From assembly GCA_963778465.1 (NCBI GenBank), contig CAVZUK010000003.1, positions 1,984,001 through 2,048,000 of the forward strand: a stretch of DNA of 64,000 nucleotides, written 5' to 3'. The stretch comes from CAVZBW01 sp963778465. Lineage in GTDB: Bacteria; Actinomycetota; Acidimicrobiia; Acidimicrobiales; RAAP-2. Below are positions 24,652 through 33,839 of this stretch, in pieces. The position numbers and the translations under genes were made by a program. How positions within the stretch are numbered: position 1 is the first letter of the stretch; each line of letters opens with the position of its first letter. Below the pieces are notes generated by a model. The model saw only the letters and a list, made by a program, of their open reading frames with translations. It did no database searches and was not told where the DNA came from.

Positions 24652-26271
24652 TCAGGCGGGGACGGTGTTCTCGCCGGCGCCCGCCGGCTCGAGGGCGCCA
24701 CCAGCCCGTGCGGGCACCGGCGGCTGGGGACAACCGGGCGCGGAGGGCTCCGCATCGGTCGGGGAGTCCCGCTGGGGTCGTGCCGGCAGGAATCCGGCGG
24801 CCACCACGGCTCCGCCCAGCGCCACTCCGGCTGCGACCAGGCATCCCCCCGACAGGCTGTGCAGAAAGGCGTTGGTGGCGGCGCCGGAGAGGAGGGAGGA
24901 GAGGTGCTGAAAGCCGAGGTGGGAGACGATGCCAGCGGCGGCGTGGGCACCGCCGATGGAGCTCTTGGCCGCGCTCGTGGCCTGGGCCGGCAATCCACGG
25001 GGCAGCGTGGACGACAACCGGCTGGCGTACAGGGAGGCGGACACACTGCCGATGACCGCAACGCCGAGAGTGCCGCCAAAGAGCCGGGTGGCGTCGTTGA
25101 CGGCCGACCCGACGCCGGCCTTGGCCGCGGGGACCGCTCCCATGATGGCTTCGGTCGCCGGTGCGCTCGTGAGACCCATACCCGACCCGAGCAGGATCAT
25201 CTGAGCGACGATGGTGAGATAGCTCGTGCCGGCGGTTGCCGTGGCCGTCCACGCCAGGCCGGCAGCGAAGAGGACCAGACCGGTTGCGACAACCGCCTTG
25301 TTCCCGACGCGCACGGCGAGCTTGGTCCCCACGACCGAGGTCACGGCGACGGACCCGGCGACCGGCAACAAGCGCACACCCGTCCCCAGTGGCGCATACG
25401 ACTTGACGAACTGAAAGTACTGGGTGACCAAGAAGATGAAGCCCTGGAGGGCGAAGAAGGAGATGGCCACCGAAGCGCTGGCGGCCGTGAATCGCGGGTT
25501 GCGAAACAGCGCGACGTCGAGCATCGGATGCGGGCTGTGCCTCTCGATCGAGACGAAGACGCCGAGGCCGATCAGGCCGAGGCCGATGCACGCCACGGTG
25601 ACCGGTGAGCCCCAACCCCACTGTGGCGCTTGGATCACGCCCAGAATCAGTGCCGCCATGGCAGCGGACGAGACGAACAGGCCTCTGCGGTCCAAGGAGG
25701 GCGCGTGGAGGTCCCGAGACGTTGGCACGAACCTCACCACGAGGACGCCGATCGCGAGAGCCACTGCCGCGAGAAAGGCGAAAATGCTTCCCCACCAGAA
25801 TCGCTCCAGGAGCCACCCGCCGACGATGGGCCCCGTGGCGATGCCGATCCCCGTGGTCGCTCCCCAAAGGCCGATCGCTCTGGCCCGCTCTGAGCGTTCG
25901 GTAAAGACGTTGACCAGGAGTGAGAGGGTCGAGGGGAACATGAGCGCCGCTCCGAGTCCCATGACGCCACGGGAGGCGATCAGCGCAGCCGTGGACCCGG
26001 CGATCGCGCCGCCGGCGCTTCCTGCGGCGAAGACGGCGAGCCCGGCGAGGAGGGCCCCCTTGCGCCCGAAACGGTCGCTCAGGCTCCCGGCGGCAAGCAC
26101 CAAGGCGGCGAAGACGAGGCCGTAGGCGTCCACGACCCACTGAAGGTCGGTCGTCGAGGCTCCAAGCTGTCTGACGAGTGTGGGCAAGGCCACGTTGACG
26201 ATCGTGACGTCCACGCTGATCAGGAACGAGGCGAGGCAGAGTGTGGCGAGGATCAGGGTCCGGCTGCGCAT
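24652..26271 (-). CDS. DHA2-family (EmrB/QacA-like) MFS drug exporter
   Basis: 539 residues with about 14 membrane helices. Motif A-like GSLSDRFGRKGALLAG follows helix 2. The DHA2 entry sequence SVDVTIVNVALPTLVRQL and WVVDAYGLVFAALVL are diagnostic of proton-coupled multidrug exporters. VNDATRLFGGTLGVAVIGSV is the usual late-helix motif. The last 55 residues are a Pro-rich cytosolic tail. It is divergent from an HxlR regulator across an AT-rich spacer that contains a strong leaderless promoter for this gene. Confidence 0.9.
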   Translation of the reverse strand: MRSRTLILATLCLASFLISVDVTIVNVALPTLVRQLGASTTDLQWVVDAYGLVFAALVLAAGSLSDRFGRKGALLAGLAVFAAGSAGGAIAGSTAALIASRGVMGLGAALMFPSTLSLLVNVFTERSERARAIGLWGATTGIGIATGPIVGGWLLERFWWGSIFAFLAAVALAIGVLVVRFVPTSRDLHAPSLDRRGLFVSSAAMAALILGVIQAPQWGWGSPVTVACIGLGLIGLGVFVSIERHSPHPMLDVALFRNPRFTAASASVAISFFALQGFIFLVTQYFQFVKSYAPLGTGVRLLPVAGSVAVTSVVGTKLAVRVGNKAVVATGLVLFAAGLAWTATATAGTSYLTIVAQMILLGSGMGLTSAPATEAIMGAVPAAKAGVGSAVNDATRLFGGTLGVAVIGSVSASLYASRLSSTLPRGLPAQATSAAKSSIGGAHAAAGIVSHLGFQHLSSLLSGAATNAFLHSLSGGCLVAAGVALGGAVVAAGFLPARPQRDSPTDAEPSAPGCPQPPVPARAGGALEPAGAGENTVPA

Positions 26272-26354
26272 GCTTGAGAATATAAATTGAACAGACAGGA
26301 AAAGTCAACCAAGAAGGATTGAATTTCTGTATAGCTCCAGGTAAGGTATTGGGT
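26272..26354. promoter_or_regulatory. AT-rich divergent control region with two leaderless promoters
   Basis: On the minus strand TTGACT (26308-26303), an 18-bp gap and TATATT (26284-26279) lie 7 nt before the exporter ATG. On the plus strand TTGAAT (26319-26324), a 17-bp gap and TAAGGT (26342-26347) lie 7 nt before the regulator ATG. Both should start transcription at or next to the start codon. The segment 26275-26340 is strikingly AT-rich for this genome and carries a direct repeat of ATTGAA (26286 and 26318). The regulator operator probably lies between the two -35 boxes. Confidence 0.65.
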
Positions 26355-27026
26355 ATGCGCTCCTATGGCCAGTACTGCGCCCTGGCGAAGGCCCTCGACG
26401 TCGTCGGTGACCGCTGGACGATGTTGATCGTGAGAGAGCTTCTCCATGCCCCACTTCGTTACGGGGAACTGAAGGACGGCCTGCCCGGGATAGCCACCAA
26501 CCTCCTTGCAGACCGACTCGCCCACCTCAACGCCGCTGGCGTGTGCCGGCACGATGCCGACGGTCGGTACGAGCTCACGGAGTGGGGACGGCACCTCGCG
26601 CGGCCCATCAACGAACTCGCTCGATGGGCCGCGCCGCTGATGGCTCACCAGGGCACGGGTGAGAGCTTCAAGGCGCACTGGTTGGCCACGCCGATCGCGT
26701 TCATGTTCGGGGGAGTGGACCCGGCGCGGCCGCCGCTGCAGGTCGAGATTCGAACAGACGACGAGATCGTCACCATGGAATCTGCCGATGGGCGGGTCAC
26801 GCTTCGGTCAGGGCCCTCGGCGTCGCCGGACCTCGTTTTGAATGGCCCCCCGGACGTCATCATCGGCGTGCTGTCGGGCCGGCTGAGCGAGCGAGCCGCA
26901 ACGGATCTCGGGTTGCGCGCCCTCGGCGACATGACGGGTCTCGGCTCCCTGTATCAAACCGACTGGCTGATGGGGCCGGAGATATGCCACCTCGACGCGT
27001 CCCCACTCGTCGAGGAGGAACGGTGA
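26355..27026 (+). CDS. HxlR-family regulator with C-terminal ligand-binding-like domain
   Basis: 223 residues from ATG 26355. The HxlR winged helix occupies residues 1-95 (YCALAKALDVVGDRWTMLIVRELL, RYGELKDGLPGIATNLLADRL, YELTEWGRHL). Residues 100-215 resemble the SCP2-like sterol-carrier extension found on many actinobacterial HxlR proteins (FMFGGVDPA, LNGPPDVIIGVLSGRL), a likely ligand pocket. Divergent to an exporter and overlapping a methyltransferase gene (GTGA), it is a candidate local regulator of export and modification of a small molecule. Confidence 0.88.
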   Translation: MRSYGQYCALAKALDVVGDRWTMLIVRELLHAPLRYGELKDGLPGIATNLLADRLAHLNAAGVCRHDADGRYELTEWGRHLARPINELARWAAPLMAHQGTGESFKAHWLATPIAFMFGGVDPARPPLQVEIRTDDEIVTMESADGRVTLRSGPSASPDLVLNGPPDVIIGVLSGRLSERAATDLGLRALGDMTGLGSLYQTDWLMGPEICHLDASPLVEEER

Positions 27027-27835
27027 GGCAAGGTCAGATCGAAGGCCAGTACACGACCGGCCTCTCGCGACGGAACATCGAGCAGGCCCTCGTCACTGCG
27101 GGAAAGGACCTCGGAAGATTGCACCCAGAGGATCTCGCCGTGGTGGAGGACTTTCACACGCTGGGTCGGATCGCGACGAGACAGTTGGCGGAGCTGGCCA
27201 AGATCACGAGCGGGGACGCCGTTTTGGACGCGGGAAGCGGTATTGGCGGAACGGCAAGGTTCTTGGCCGATTGCTTTGGCTGTGCGGTCACCACGATCGA
27301 CTTGACCGAGGAGTATTGCGAGACGGCCCGATGGCTCAACCAGCTGGTCGGGCTCGACCATCGGATCACCGTCTATCGGGGGGACGTGACGCAGCTGCCT
27401 TTGCCCGACGCCAGCTGTGATGTCGTGGTGAGCCAACACGTGCAGATGAATGTCGAGGACAAGTCGAGCCTGTATGGAGAGGCACGTCGGGTACTCGTGC
27501 CCGGAGGTCGGCTCGCTCTGTGGGACCTCACGCGGGGTCGACAGGGGCATCTCGACTTTCCGTTGCCCTGGGCGGATCGGCCCGCGATGAGCCATCTCGT
27601 CTCGCCGGACGAGTTGCGCACCGAGTTGGTCGATGCCGGCTTGACCGTGCATCACTGGAACGATCTCACGGAGGACGCTGCCGCCTTCATGGAGAGCCTT
27701 TTGGCCGTCCCGCCGGGTCCCTTGGGGCTTCACGCCTTCATTCCCCACTTCGCAGAGAAGGTGACGAACCTCACCCGTGGCCTCTCGGACGGAAGACTCC
27801 GAGCCATCCAAGGCGTCGCCTTCGCCAGCGTCTGA
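27023..27835 (+). CDS. Class I SAM-dependent methyltransferase
   Basis: 270 residues. Motif I is VLDAGSGIGGTARFL, the acidic loop TTIDLTEEY follows, and DASCDVVVSQHVQMN is motif IV. The N-terminal helix pair and EYCETARWLNQLVGL resemble UbiE/sarcosine-dimethylglycine-type small-molecule methyltransferases. GTG 27023 overlaps the TGA of the HxlR gene, and GAGGAGG lies at 27011-27017, so it is coupled to the regulator. Substrate unknown. Together with the exporter and hydrolase it forms a compact unit of lower G+C than its flanks. Confidence 0.87.
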   Translation: MRQGQIEGQYTTGLSRRNIEQALVTAGKDLGRLHPEDLAVVEDFHTLGRIATRQLAELAKITSGDAVLDAGSGIGGTARFLADCFGCAVTTIDLTEEYCETARWLNQLVGLDHRITVYRGDVTQLPLPDASCDVVVSQHVQMNVEDKSSLYGEARRVLVPGGRLALWDLTRGRQGHLDFPLPWADRPAMSHLVSPDELRTELVDAGLTVHHWNDLTEDAAAFMESLLAVPPGPLGLHAFIPHFAEKVTNLTRGLSDGRLRAIQGVAFASV

Positions 27836-27953
27836 CGAGTCGCGCCGGGGACCACGATCGCGTCCGCACTGCGACGGCTCGGGCAGTGAAGGGAGACCGC
27901 CGCCCACCATGCGCCAGTTCTTCGGAGCATTGGGGTCGCGTTAGCCTCAACGG

Positions 27954-28760
27954 ATGACGGGCGTCCGCTGCCTGCTGCTCGACATCGACGGCGTGCTGAC
28001 GGTGTCGTGGCACCCTATCCCGGGCGCTCCCGAGGCCGTCGCCCGCCTGCGGGATGCCGGGTACGGATTGGCCTTCCTCACCAACACGACGTCGGCGACG
28101 AGGGCCGGCATCGTCGAGCGCCTGGCCGGCGCAGGCATCGCCGTCGACGCCGATGAGGTCTTCACCGCCCCCCGAGCGACGGCCGCCTTTCTCCGGACCC
28201 ACCACCCCGGCGCACGCTGCCTCCTGATCAACAGCGGCTCCGTGGAGGAGGACCTGGACGGCGTGCGGCTCGTCAGCCCAGGCGAGGGCGGGATCGACGT
28301 CGTGCTCACGGGGGGAGCCGGGCCGGAGGTGGGCTATCTCGAGATCAACGCGGCGTTCCAGGCACTCGAGGCGGGTGCTGACCTCGTTGCGATGCACCGC
28401 AACCTGCAGTGGCAGACCGACGCCGGGCTTCAGCTCGACATGGGGGCCTTCCTGGTCGGCCTCGAGCAGGCCACCGGCAGGGAGGCGACGGTCGTGGGGA
28501 AGCCCTCGAGCGCGTTCTTCGAGGCCGTTCTGGGCGAGCTGGGCGTCTCGACCGGGGCGGAGGGCGCCGACTCCGAGGTGCTCATGGTCGGCGACGACGT
28601 CGAGGCTGACGTCGGAGGGGCGCAGCGGTCCGGCATCCCCGCCGTGCTGGTCCGGACGGGCAAGTTTCGGGAGGAGGCGCTGCGACGCTCTGGCGTCGTC
28701 CCGGAGCACGTGATCGACTCGGTCGCCGAGCTGCCGCGCCTGATCGGCGCAACCCGGTGA
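27954..28760 (+). CDS. HAD-IIA phosphatase (LHPP/NagD-like, TIGR01458-type)
   Basis: 268 residues. LLLDIDGVLTVS is HAD motif I with both Asp residues, FLTNTTSA is motif II, VVGKPSSAFFEAVL carries the motif III Lys, and MVGDDVEADVGGAQRSG is motif IV. The C2 cap lies between motifs II and III. This subgroup includes phospholysine/phosphohistidine inorganic pyrophosphate phosphatase. The TAGCCT box (27942-27947) is 6 nt from ATG 27954 and there is no ribosome site, so the message should be leaderless. It converges on the SnoaL-like gene with 6 bp between stops. Confidence 0.9.
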   Translation: MTGVRCLLLDIDGVLTVSWHPIPGAPEAVARLRDAGYGLAFLTNTTSATRAGIVERLAGAGIAVDADEVFTAPRATAAFLRTHHPGARCLLINSGSVEEDLDGVRLVSPGEGGIDVVLTGGAGPEVGYLEINAAFQALEAGADLVAMHRNLQWQTDAGLQLDMGAFLVGLEQATGREATVVGKPSSAFFEAVLGELGVSTGAEGADSEVLMVGDDVEADVGGAQRSGIPAVLVRTGKFREEALRRSGVVPEHVIDSVAELPRLIGATR

Positions 28761-28766
28761 GCAAGG

Positions 28767-29186
28767 TCAGGCGAGCTCGACGTCCCGCCGCAGGCGGGTG
28801 AGCCTGAGGGACTTGATCCGCCACCCCGCCGGCGTCTTCTCGTAGGTCTCGTGGTAGTGCCCGTAGCCGTGGAGGTGGCGCATCGGGCCACCCTCGGGCC
28901 ACCACAGCTTGTCCTCCATGGCCCATATCCCGGTCGCGGTCGTGGGCGAGGTCAGCTCGATCTCGGGCATATGCCCGTGGTGCACGGTCGTGACCGTTTC
29001 GATGTTCTCGCGAAGGTACGGCATGAAGGCCGCCACGCCGCGGGTCACCCCGCCGCCCTCGCCGGTCATGTCGATCTCCACGTCGTCGGCGAACACCTCG
29101 GCCATGCCCTCCCAGTCCTTGTTGTCCATGGTCCGGAAGTAGCGGGCCTTGAGCTGCTTGATCGCCTCGACGTCCTCCTGGCTCAC
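28767..29186 (-). CDS. SnoaL-like/NTF2-fold protein
   Basis: 139 residues with the NTF2 cone fold: AIKQLKARYFRTMDNKDWEGMAEVFADDVEIDM, then HHGHMPEIEL and YHETYEKTPAGWRIKSLRLTRL. Members are lyases, isomerases or hydroxylase-associated proteins in catabolic and polyketide loci. His residues in the pocket (VHHGHM, LHGYGHYHE) could be catalytic. GTG 29186 overlaps the SDR stop (GTGA), so it is coupled to that dehydrogenase. It is the last gene of the minus-strand catabolic run. Confidence 0.88.
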   Translation of the reverse strand: MSQEDVEAIKQLKARYFRTMDNKDWEGMAEVFADDVEIDMTGEGGGVTRGVAAFMPYLRENIETVTTVHHGHMPEIELTSPTTATGIWAMEDKLWWPEGGPMRHLHGYGHYHETYEKTPAGWRIKSLRLTRLRRDVELA

Positions 29187-29893
29187 CAGAGGGTGCCCCG
29201 GTCCACCACGAGCGATGCCCCGGTGATCGAGCTCGCGGCGTCGGATGCCAGGAAGGCGATCGCGTCCGCGATGTGCGACGGCGGCATCATCCCGCCCGGG
29301 AGCACCCCCATCATGCGGGCGAAGAGGCGCGAGTCGATGTCGGTGACCCCGTTCAAGGCGTTGGCCGTGATCGCGGTGTCGACCCCTCCCGGGCACACGC
29401 AGTTGACGCGGATGCCCTCAGCCGCCAGCTCGACGGCGAGCGACCTCATGAACAGCAGCAGGCCGCCCTTCGAGGCGCAGTAGGCCGAGTTCCAGGGCTG
29501 GCCCTGCATGCCCGAGATCGAGGCCACCGTCACGACGTTGCCGGTGGCCTCGCGGAGGTGGGGGAGGGCCGCCTGGGTGACCAGCATGGGGCCCGTCAGG
29601 TTGACGGCGAGGTGGCGTTCCCAGAGCTCCAGGGGCAGGTCCTCGATCTTGGAGAAGATGTTGATGCCGGCGACGTTCACGCACACGTCGAGCCCGCCGA
29701 GGCGGTCGACGGCCTCCGCCATGGCCTTGTTGACCGCGGCGGGGTCCGACACGTCGCACGGCACCACGCCGGGGGCCTCGGCGACGTCCACGCCGACCAC
29801 CTGTGCGCCCTCCTGGACGAAGAGGTCGAGGGTGGCGGCCCCGATGCCTGCCGCGGCCCCCGTGAGAAAAATCCGTTTGCCATCGAATCGCAT
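29183..29893 (-). CDS. Short-chain dehydrogenase/reductase
   Basis: 236 residues, classical SDR. The cofactor motif is FLTGAAAGIGAA (TGxxxGxG), followed by VCVNVAGIN (NAG variant), VASISGM with the active Ser, and YCASKGG with Tyr-x3-Lys. VCPGGVDTAI and FLASDAASSITGASLVVDRG complete the fold. NAD(H) is favoured by the Asp after strand 2 (VGVDVAEA). An upstream ATG at 29911 is possible. Substrate unknown, probably a hydroxyacyl or alcohol intermediate given the acyl-CoA neighbours. Confidence 0.9.
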   Translation of the reverse strand: MRFDGKRIFLTGAAAGIGAATLDLFVQEGAQVVGVDVAEAPGVVPCDVSDPAAVNKAMAEAVDRLGGLDVCVNVAGINIFSKIEDLPLELWERHLAVNLTGPMLVTQAALPHLREATGNVVTVASISGMQGQPWNSAYCASKGGLLLFMRSLAVELAAEGIRVNCVCPGGVDTAITANALNGVTDIDSRLFARMMGVLPGGMMPPSHIADAIAFLASDAASSITGASLVVDRGTLW

Positions 29894-30018
29894 GGCCGGA
29901 CATCTAAGCATGCCCGGATCGTCTCCTCTTCTCGGTCCGTTCGAGGTGGCCACGGGTCGGGCTGATCCGCCGTCCGGGCCGGGCCAGCCGGGGGGCGACA
30001 GGCCCGGGAAGTCGCTGC

Positions 30019-30843
30019 TCAGCTCGTCGCGCCGGCGACGATCGAGGGCAGGAGCTCGCTGATCGGCCCCCGAAGGACGACGTCGGCGAGATCGTCGTAG
30101 CCGGTGGGGTCGGCGTTGACGATGACGAGGGCGGCGCCGTGGGAGACCGACAGTGGGACCAGGTCGGCCGCCGGGTAGACGGTGAGCGTCGAGCCCACGG
30201 CCACCATGAGGTCGCAGCCGGCGGCGGCCTGCTGGGCCCGGGCCACGTCGGCCGGGACCAATCGCTGGCCGAAGCTGATGGTGGCCGACTTGAGCATCCC
30301 GCCGCACACGGCCCCCGTGGCGTCGACGGCACGGCAGGTCGGGTCGTCCTCGCCGTCTCGGACCCGATCGAGCACGTCGGCCGAGGGTTGCCGGTCGCCG
30401 CAGACCAGGCAGACCACCGCTCTCATGGTCCCGTGGATCTCGATCACCCGGGCGGGGTCCTGGCCCGCGGCCTGGTGGAGGCCGTCGATGTTCTGGGTGA
30501 CGACGGAGTCGAGGCGCCCGGCGCGCTCGAGGTCGACGAGGGCGTGATGCCCGGCGTTGGGCTCGGCGGTCCACGTGGGGGAGTCCAGGCGGCTCCTCCA
30601 GGCGCGGCGGCGAACCTCGGGATCCTCGACATAGGCCTGGAGGGTGGCCAGGCGCTCGGCCGAGGGATCCTTCGTCCAGATGCCGGAGGGGCCGCGGAAG
30701 TCGGGGATGCCCGAATCGGTCGAGATGCCCGCGCCGGTCAGCGCGACGATCCTCGTCGACCCCGCCATGAGCTCTCGTGCCGCCGAGAGCGCCTCGTGGC
30801 AGTCGGGAGCCTCCCCCAGGATCGATGGCACGGCCAAGAGCAT
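30019..30843 (-). CDS. Sir2-family NAD-dependent protein deacylase
   Basis: 274 residues. ALTGAGISTDSGIPDFRGPSG is the NAD-binding signature. TQNIDGLH and the catalytic His in IEIHGTM follow. A four-Cys zinc site is spread over CLVCGD and the later CRAVDATGAVC. VGSTLTVYPAADLVP matches the second NAD motif. These features indicate an active class III-type deacetylase or deacylase. In a run of acyl-CoA genes it could regulate acyl-CoA synthetases or dehydrogenases by lysine deacylation (inference). It starts 50 bp after the F420 oxidoreductase stop. Confidence 0.92.
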   Translation of the reverse strand: MLLAVPSILGEAPDCHEALSAARELMAGSTRIVALTGAGISTDSGIPDFRGPSGIWTKDPSAERLATLQAYVEDPEVRRRAWRSRLDSPTWTAEPNAGHHALVDLERAGRLDSVVTQNIDGLHQAAGQDPARVIEIHGTMRAVVCLVCGDRQPSADVLDRVRDGEDDPTCRAVDATGAVCGGMLKSATISFGQRLVPADVARAQQAAAGCDLMVAVGSTLTVYPAADLVPLSVSHGAALVIVNADPTGYDDLADVVLRGPISELLPSIVAGATS

Positions 30844-30893
30844 CCCACGCCGCGTGCGGCGGGGACTTGGGCCCCGGCGCGAGTCGTGGGGAC

Positions 30894-31939
30894 TCAGGTG
30901 AGCGCGGGCAGCACCTCTCGCCCGAAGAGGGTCAGCATCTCGAGGTGCTCGGGATAGGTGCCCCGGAAGCCGGTGACGCTGCTGCCGGGCAGGCCGGCGC
31001 CGAAGGCGACGTGCAGGTGCTCGACCCCCGTCTCGTGCCGGTAGCGCTCGATCTGGGACAGGAACTGGTCGGGCGTGCCCCAGAGCAGGCGGTCTGCGGC
31101 CACCTCTTCGGCGGAGACCTTCTCGCCCCCGTCGATGCGCTCGAGCAGCTCGCGCTCCTCGTCGCCCTCCACCGACTCGCGCCAGTGGGCGAGGAGCTGG
31201 TCGACGTAGGCGGGGAGGACCTGCTCCGCGAGGTGGCGATGGTCGGTGCCGATCCAGGCATAGCGCCGGAGGATCCAGTCGGGCGACGTGCCCTCCCGGT
31301 CGCAGGCCGACCGGTAGGTGGCCAGGCAGCTGCGAGCCTGGCCGAGTGATTGGACCGGCCCGCAGATCCAGGCATCGCCGAGGCGAGCGGCCCGCTCGAC
31401 CGCCGCGGGCGCGACCCCGGCCACCCAGAGCGGCGGGTGCGGTTGCTGGATAGGCCGAGGGTAGAGGGTCAGCGGCGGGACCCGGAAGAACGTTCCCTCC
31501 CATCCCTCGTCCTCGGTCGTCCAGAGATGCCGCAGGAGCCGGAGCGCCTCGTCGAGGCGCGCGCCCCGCCGATGGATGTCGGACCCGAAGACTTCGAACT
31601 CGAGAGGGTTCCATCCGGTGCCCACCCCGAGGACCGCCCGGCCCCCGGACAGCTGGTCGAGCAGGGCGAGCTGCTCCGCCACGCGCGGACCGGGTCGTGG
31701 ACGGCGAGGAGGTAGATGCCCGTGCCGACCCGTAGGCGTTCGGTCTTGACCGCCACCGCCCCGAGGAACATGAGGGGATCGCTGATGTTGCCGGGGATGA
31801 AGTGGTGCTGCCCGATCGTCCCGGTGTCGAACCCCAACTCGTCGGCCACCCGGGCGAGCGCAAAGGTGGGCCAGTACGGGTCGGGGTGGCCCGGTTCGAT
31901 GATCTGTGGCAAGGAGTAGGAGATCTTCACGGCGGCCAT
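30894..31939 (-). pseudogene. F420-dependent LLM-class oxidoreductase broken by one indel
   Basis: Start ATG 31939. The first 85 codons (MAAVKISYSLPQIIEPG, DTGTIGQHHFIPGN, VGTGIYLLAVHDPVR) run to about 31685. The protein then continues in another frame from VAEQLALLDQLSGGRAVLGVGTGWNP to the stop at 30894. Adding one base at 31683-31684 restores LLAVHDPVRAVAEQLALLDQLSGGR and a luciferase-like protein of about 348 residues. The rest is well conserved, which argues for a sequencing or assembly error or a very recent mutation rather than old decay. F420 use is inferred from the subgroup. Confidence 0.82.
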
Positions 31940-31973
31940 TCTTCCGCCTGCGCCACGGGCGCGGGGCGGGCGC

Positions 31974-33074
31974 TCATATCCGGGTGTCCGGCCGCCGGCG
32001 GCTCGCCCCGGGGCCGGCGTACGCCTTGCCGAAGCCGGGCAGCTCCTCGTAGCCGAGGTCGGGCGCTCCCTCGACCACCGACCGCCACCATGTCACCAGT
32101 CGATCCTCCGCCGCGTAGTCGAAGGGATCCTCGAGCACGGTCTCCTCGATCCCTCCACGCTCCGGGGGGTGTTCGACCAGCCACCGGGCCGTGAGGGGGA
32201 CCGCCGAGCGCGCGGGCACGACGTCGCGGTAGCCGAGGCGGTCTCGTAGCTTGGCGATGTCGACGAGGCGGTGGGTGGTGGTCGAGCCCATCATCAGGGG
32301 CCGGGCGGGGATCGCGAGGTGCGCCGGCATGGAGACGAGCTCCCAGGAGTGGCCCAGCTCGGTCGCGATGAGCTCGGCGACCTGTCGGATGGTGAGGGTC
32401 TCCTCGTCGGCGCAGTTGAAGACCTCCCCCATCGACGCCTCGGGTTGGTCGACCGACAGGAGGAGCGCGTGCGCCAGGTTGTCGACGTACCCGAAGGGCA
32501 GGAGCGTGAGCCCGTCGTCGGGGAGGACCACGAAGGGCCGGCGGTCCATGATGCGGCGCACGAAGCACCACTCCCGCGGCACGAGCTGGCGGGGCCCGTA
32601 GACGTACGGATAACGGAAGTGCGTCGCGTCGGGGTGGGACTCGAAGAGCAGGCGCTCGGTCCGAGCGATGCGGTAGCTCTTGCCGTCCTCCTCCTCGGTC
32701 GCCATCGTGGCCTCCTCGCGGGTGGGCACGGGCAGGCCGGCGGGCCGGAAGACGCTCGGGTCGAAGTACCCGTGATAGACCGGCACGCCCCCGACGGAAA
32801 CGAGCCGGCCGACCCTGCCGCGGAGCACCTGAGCGATGCTGCGGAGTCGCCCGTAGGTGGCGATGGCCACGTCGAAGGTCCCGCCGTCCAGCGCAGCGGT
32901 CAGACCCTCGTCCGTGTAGGCGTCGCCGTGGAGGTGGCGGAGGTCTGCCACCTCGGGCACTTCGTGCCGGCCCGAATGCAGGATCGTCACGTCGAAGCCC
33001 CGGGCCCGAAGGCCGCCGACGATGAGGGGCCCGGTCGGCCCGGTGCCGCCGATCACGAGCGCCGATGTGGTCAT
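31974..33074 (-). CDS. NAD(P)-binding epimerase/dehydratase-like protein
   Basis: 366 residues. ALVIGGTGPTGPLIVGGLRARG is a GGxGxxG-type Rossmann motif. The chain has an extended-SDR C-terminal domain (EVFNCADEETLTIRQVAELIATELG) but lacks a clear Y-x3-K: the SYRIARTERLLF region keeps Tyr and an Arg instead of Lys. It is similar to atypical SDRs annotated as NAD-dependent epimerases in actinobacterial catabolic loci. It lies 34 bp before the oxidoreductase gene and 6 bp after the crotonase stop on the same strand. Confidence 0.83.
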   Translation of the reverse strand: MTTSALVIGGTGPTGPLIVGGLRARGFDVTILHSGRHEVPEVADLRHLHGDAYTDEGLTAALDGGTFDVAIATYGRLRSIAQVLRGRVGRLVSVGGVPVYHGYFDPSVFRPAGLPVPTREEATMATEEEDGKSYRIARTERLLFESHPDATHFRYPYVYGPRQLVPREWCFVRRIMDRRPFVVLPDDGLTLLPFGYVDNLAHALLLSVDQPEASMGEVFNCADEETLTIRQVAELIATELGHSWELVSMPAHLAIPARPLMMGSTTTHRLVDIAKLRDRLGYRDVVPARSAVPLTARWLVEHPPERGGIEETVLEDPFDYAAEDRLVTWWRSVVEGAPDLGYEELPGFGKAYAGPGASRRRPDTRI

Positions 33075-33080
33075 CGGACC

Positions 33081-33839
33081 TCAGCCCCGATCGCGGCGCG
33101 CCACGGCGCGCCCGGCCTGCTCGAATGCCTCGGCGTCAAAGGCGCGCCCGGCGGTCTCCGAGGCCTCGAGGGCCAGGGCGGCGCTGATCGGCAGGTCCTC
33201 GCCACGGTCGTAGAGCCGGAGGACCTCGCCGACGGCGGAGGTGCCGGCGACGCGTCCGGCCAGCTCGAGGGCAAAGGGTCCCAGGGACTCGTGGTCCACG
33301 ACGTGGTTGACGAGGCCCAGGCGGAGGGCCTCCTCGGCGCCCACGAAGCAGCCGGTGATCGACATCTCCCGGGCCTTTCGGATCCCGACGGCCCGGGGCA
33401 GCAGGGCCGTCAGCCCCCACGTGGGGACGGCGTCGAGGAGGGCATGGGTGTCGGCGAAGCTCGCCCGGTCGGAGGCCACGACGAAGGAGGAGCTGAGGGC
33501 CACCTCGAGCCCGCCCGAGACGCAGGCCCCGTTCACGGCGCAGATCACCGGCGTGGTCATCGCCCGCAGGGCGCGGCCGGGATTGGCGGTGAAGCGTGCC
33601 GCGTACGGATCGAAGGAGTCGTCACGCTCCTTGAAGTCCACGCCCGCGCAGAAGGCCGGGTCGACTGCGCCGAGCACCACGACTCGCACGTCCGGGTCGC
33701 GGTCCGCCGAGGCGAGGAGCCCGCACAGCTCGCTGCGCATGGCCCGAGAGAGCGCGTTCTTCGCCTCCGGCCGGTCGAGGGTGATGGTCCTCACGCCGGA
33801 GGCGTCGCTCACCGCGAGGTGCGACGATCGATCGGTCAC
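33081..33839 (-). CDS. Enoyl-CoA hydratase/isomerase family protein
   Basis: 252 residues of crotonase fold: LDRPEAKNALSRAM, GAVDPAFCAGVDFKE, and the oxyanion and first-Glu region NGACVSGGLEVALSSSFVVAS. The first catalytic Glu position is kept (GGLEVAL), while the second (usually PE) is replaced by ADTHALL. This is the reverse of the crotonase at 7253. ATG 33839 overlaps the stop of the upstream PPOX gene (ATGA). Likely role: hydration or isomerisation of an enoyl-CoA in the local pathway. Confidence 0.88.
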   Translation of the reverse strand: MTDRSSHLAVSDASGVRTITLDRPEAKNALSRAMRSELCGLLASADRDPDVRVVVLGAVDPAFCAGVDFKERDDSFDPYAARFTANPGRALRAMTTPVICAVNGACVSGGLEVALSSSFVVASDRASFADTHALLDAVPTWGLTALLPRAVGIRKAREMSITGCFVGAEEALRLGLVNHVVDHESLGPFALELAGRVAGTSAVGEVLRLYDRGEDLPISAALALEASETAGRAFDAEAFEQAGRAVARRDRG

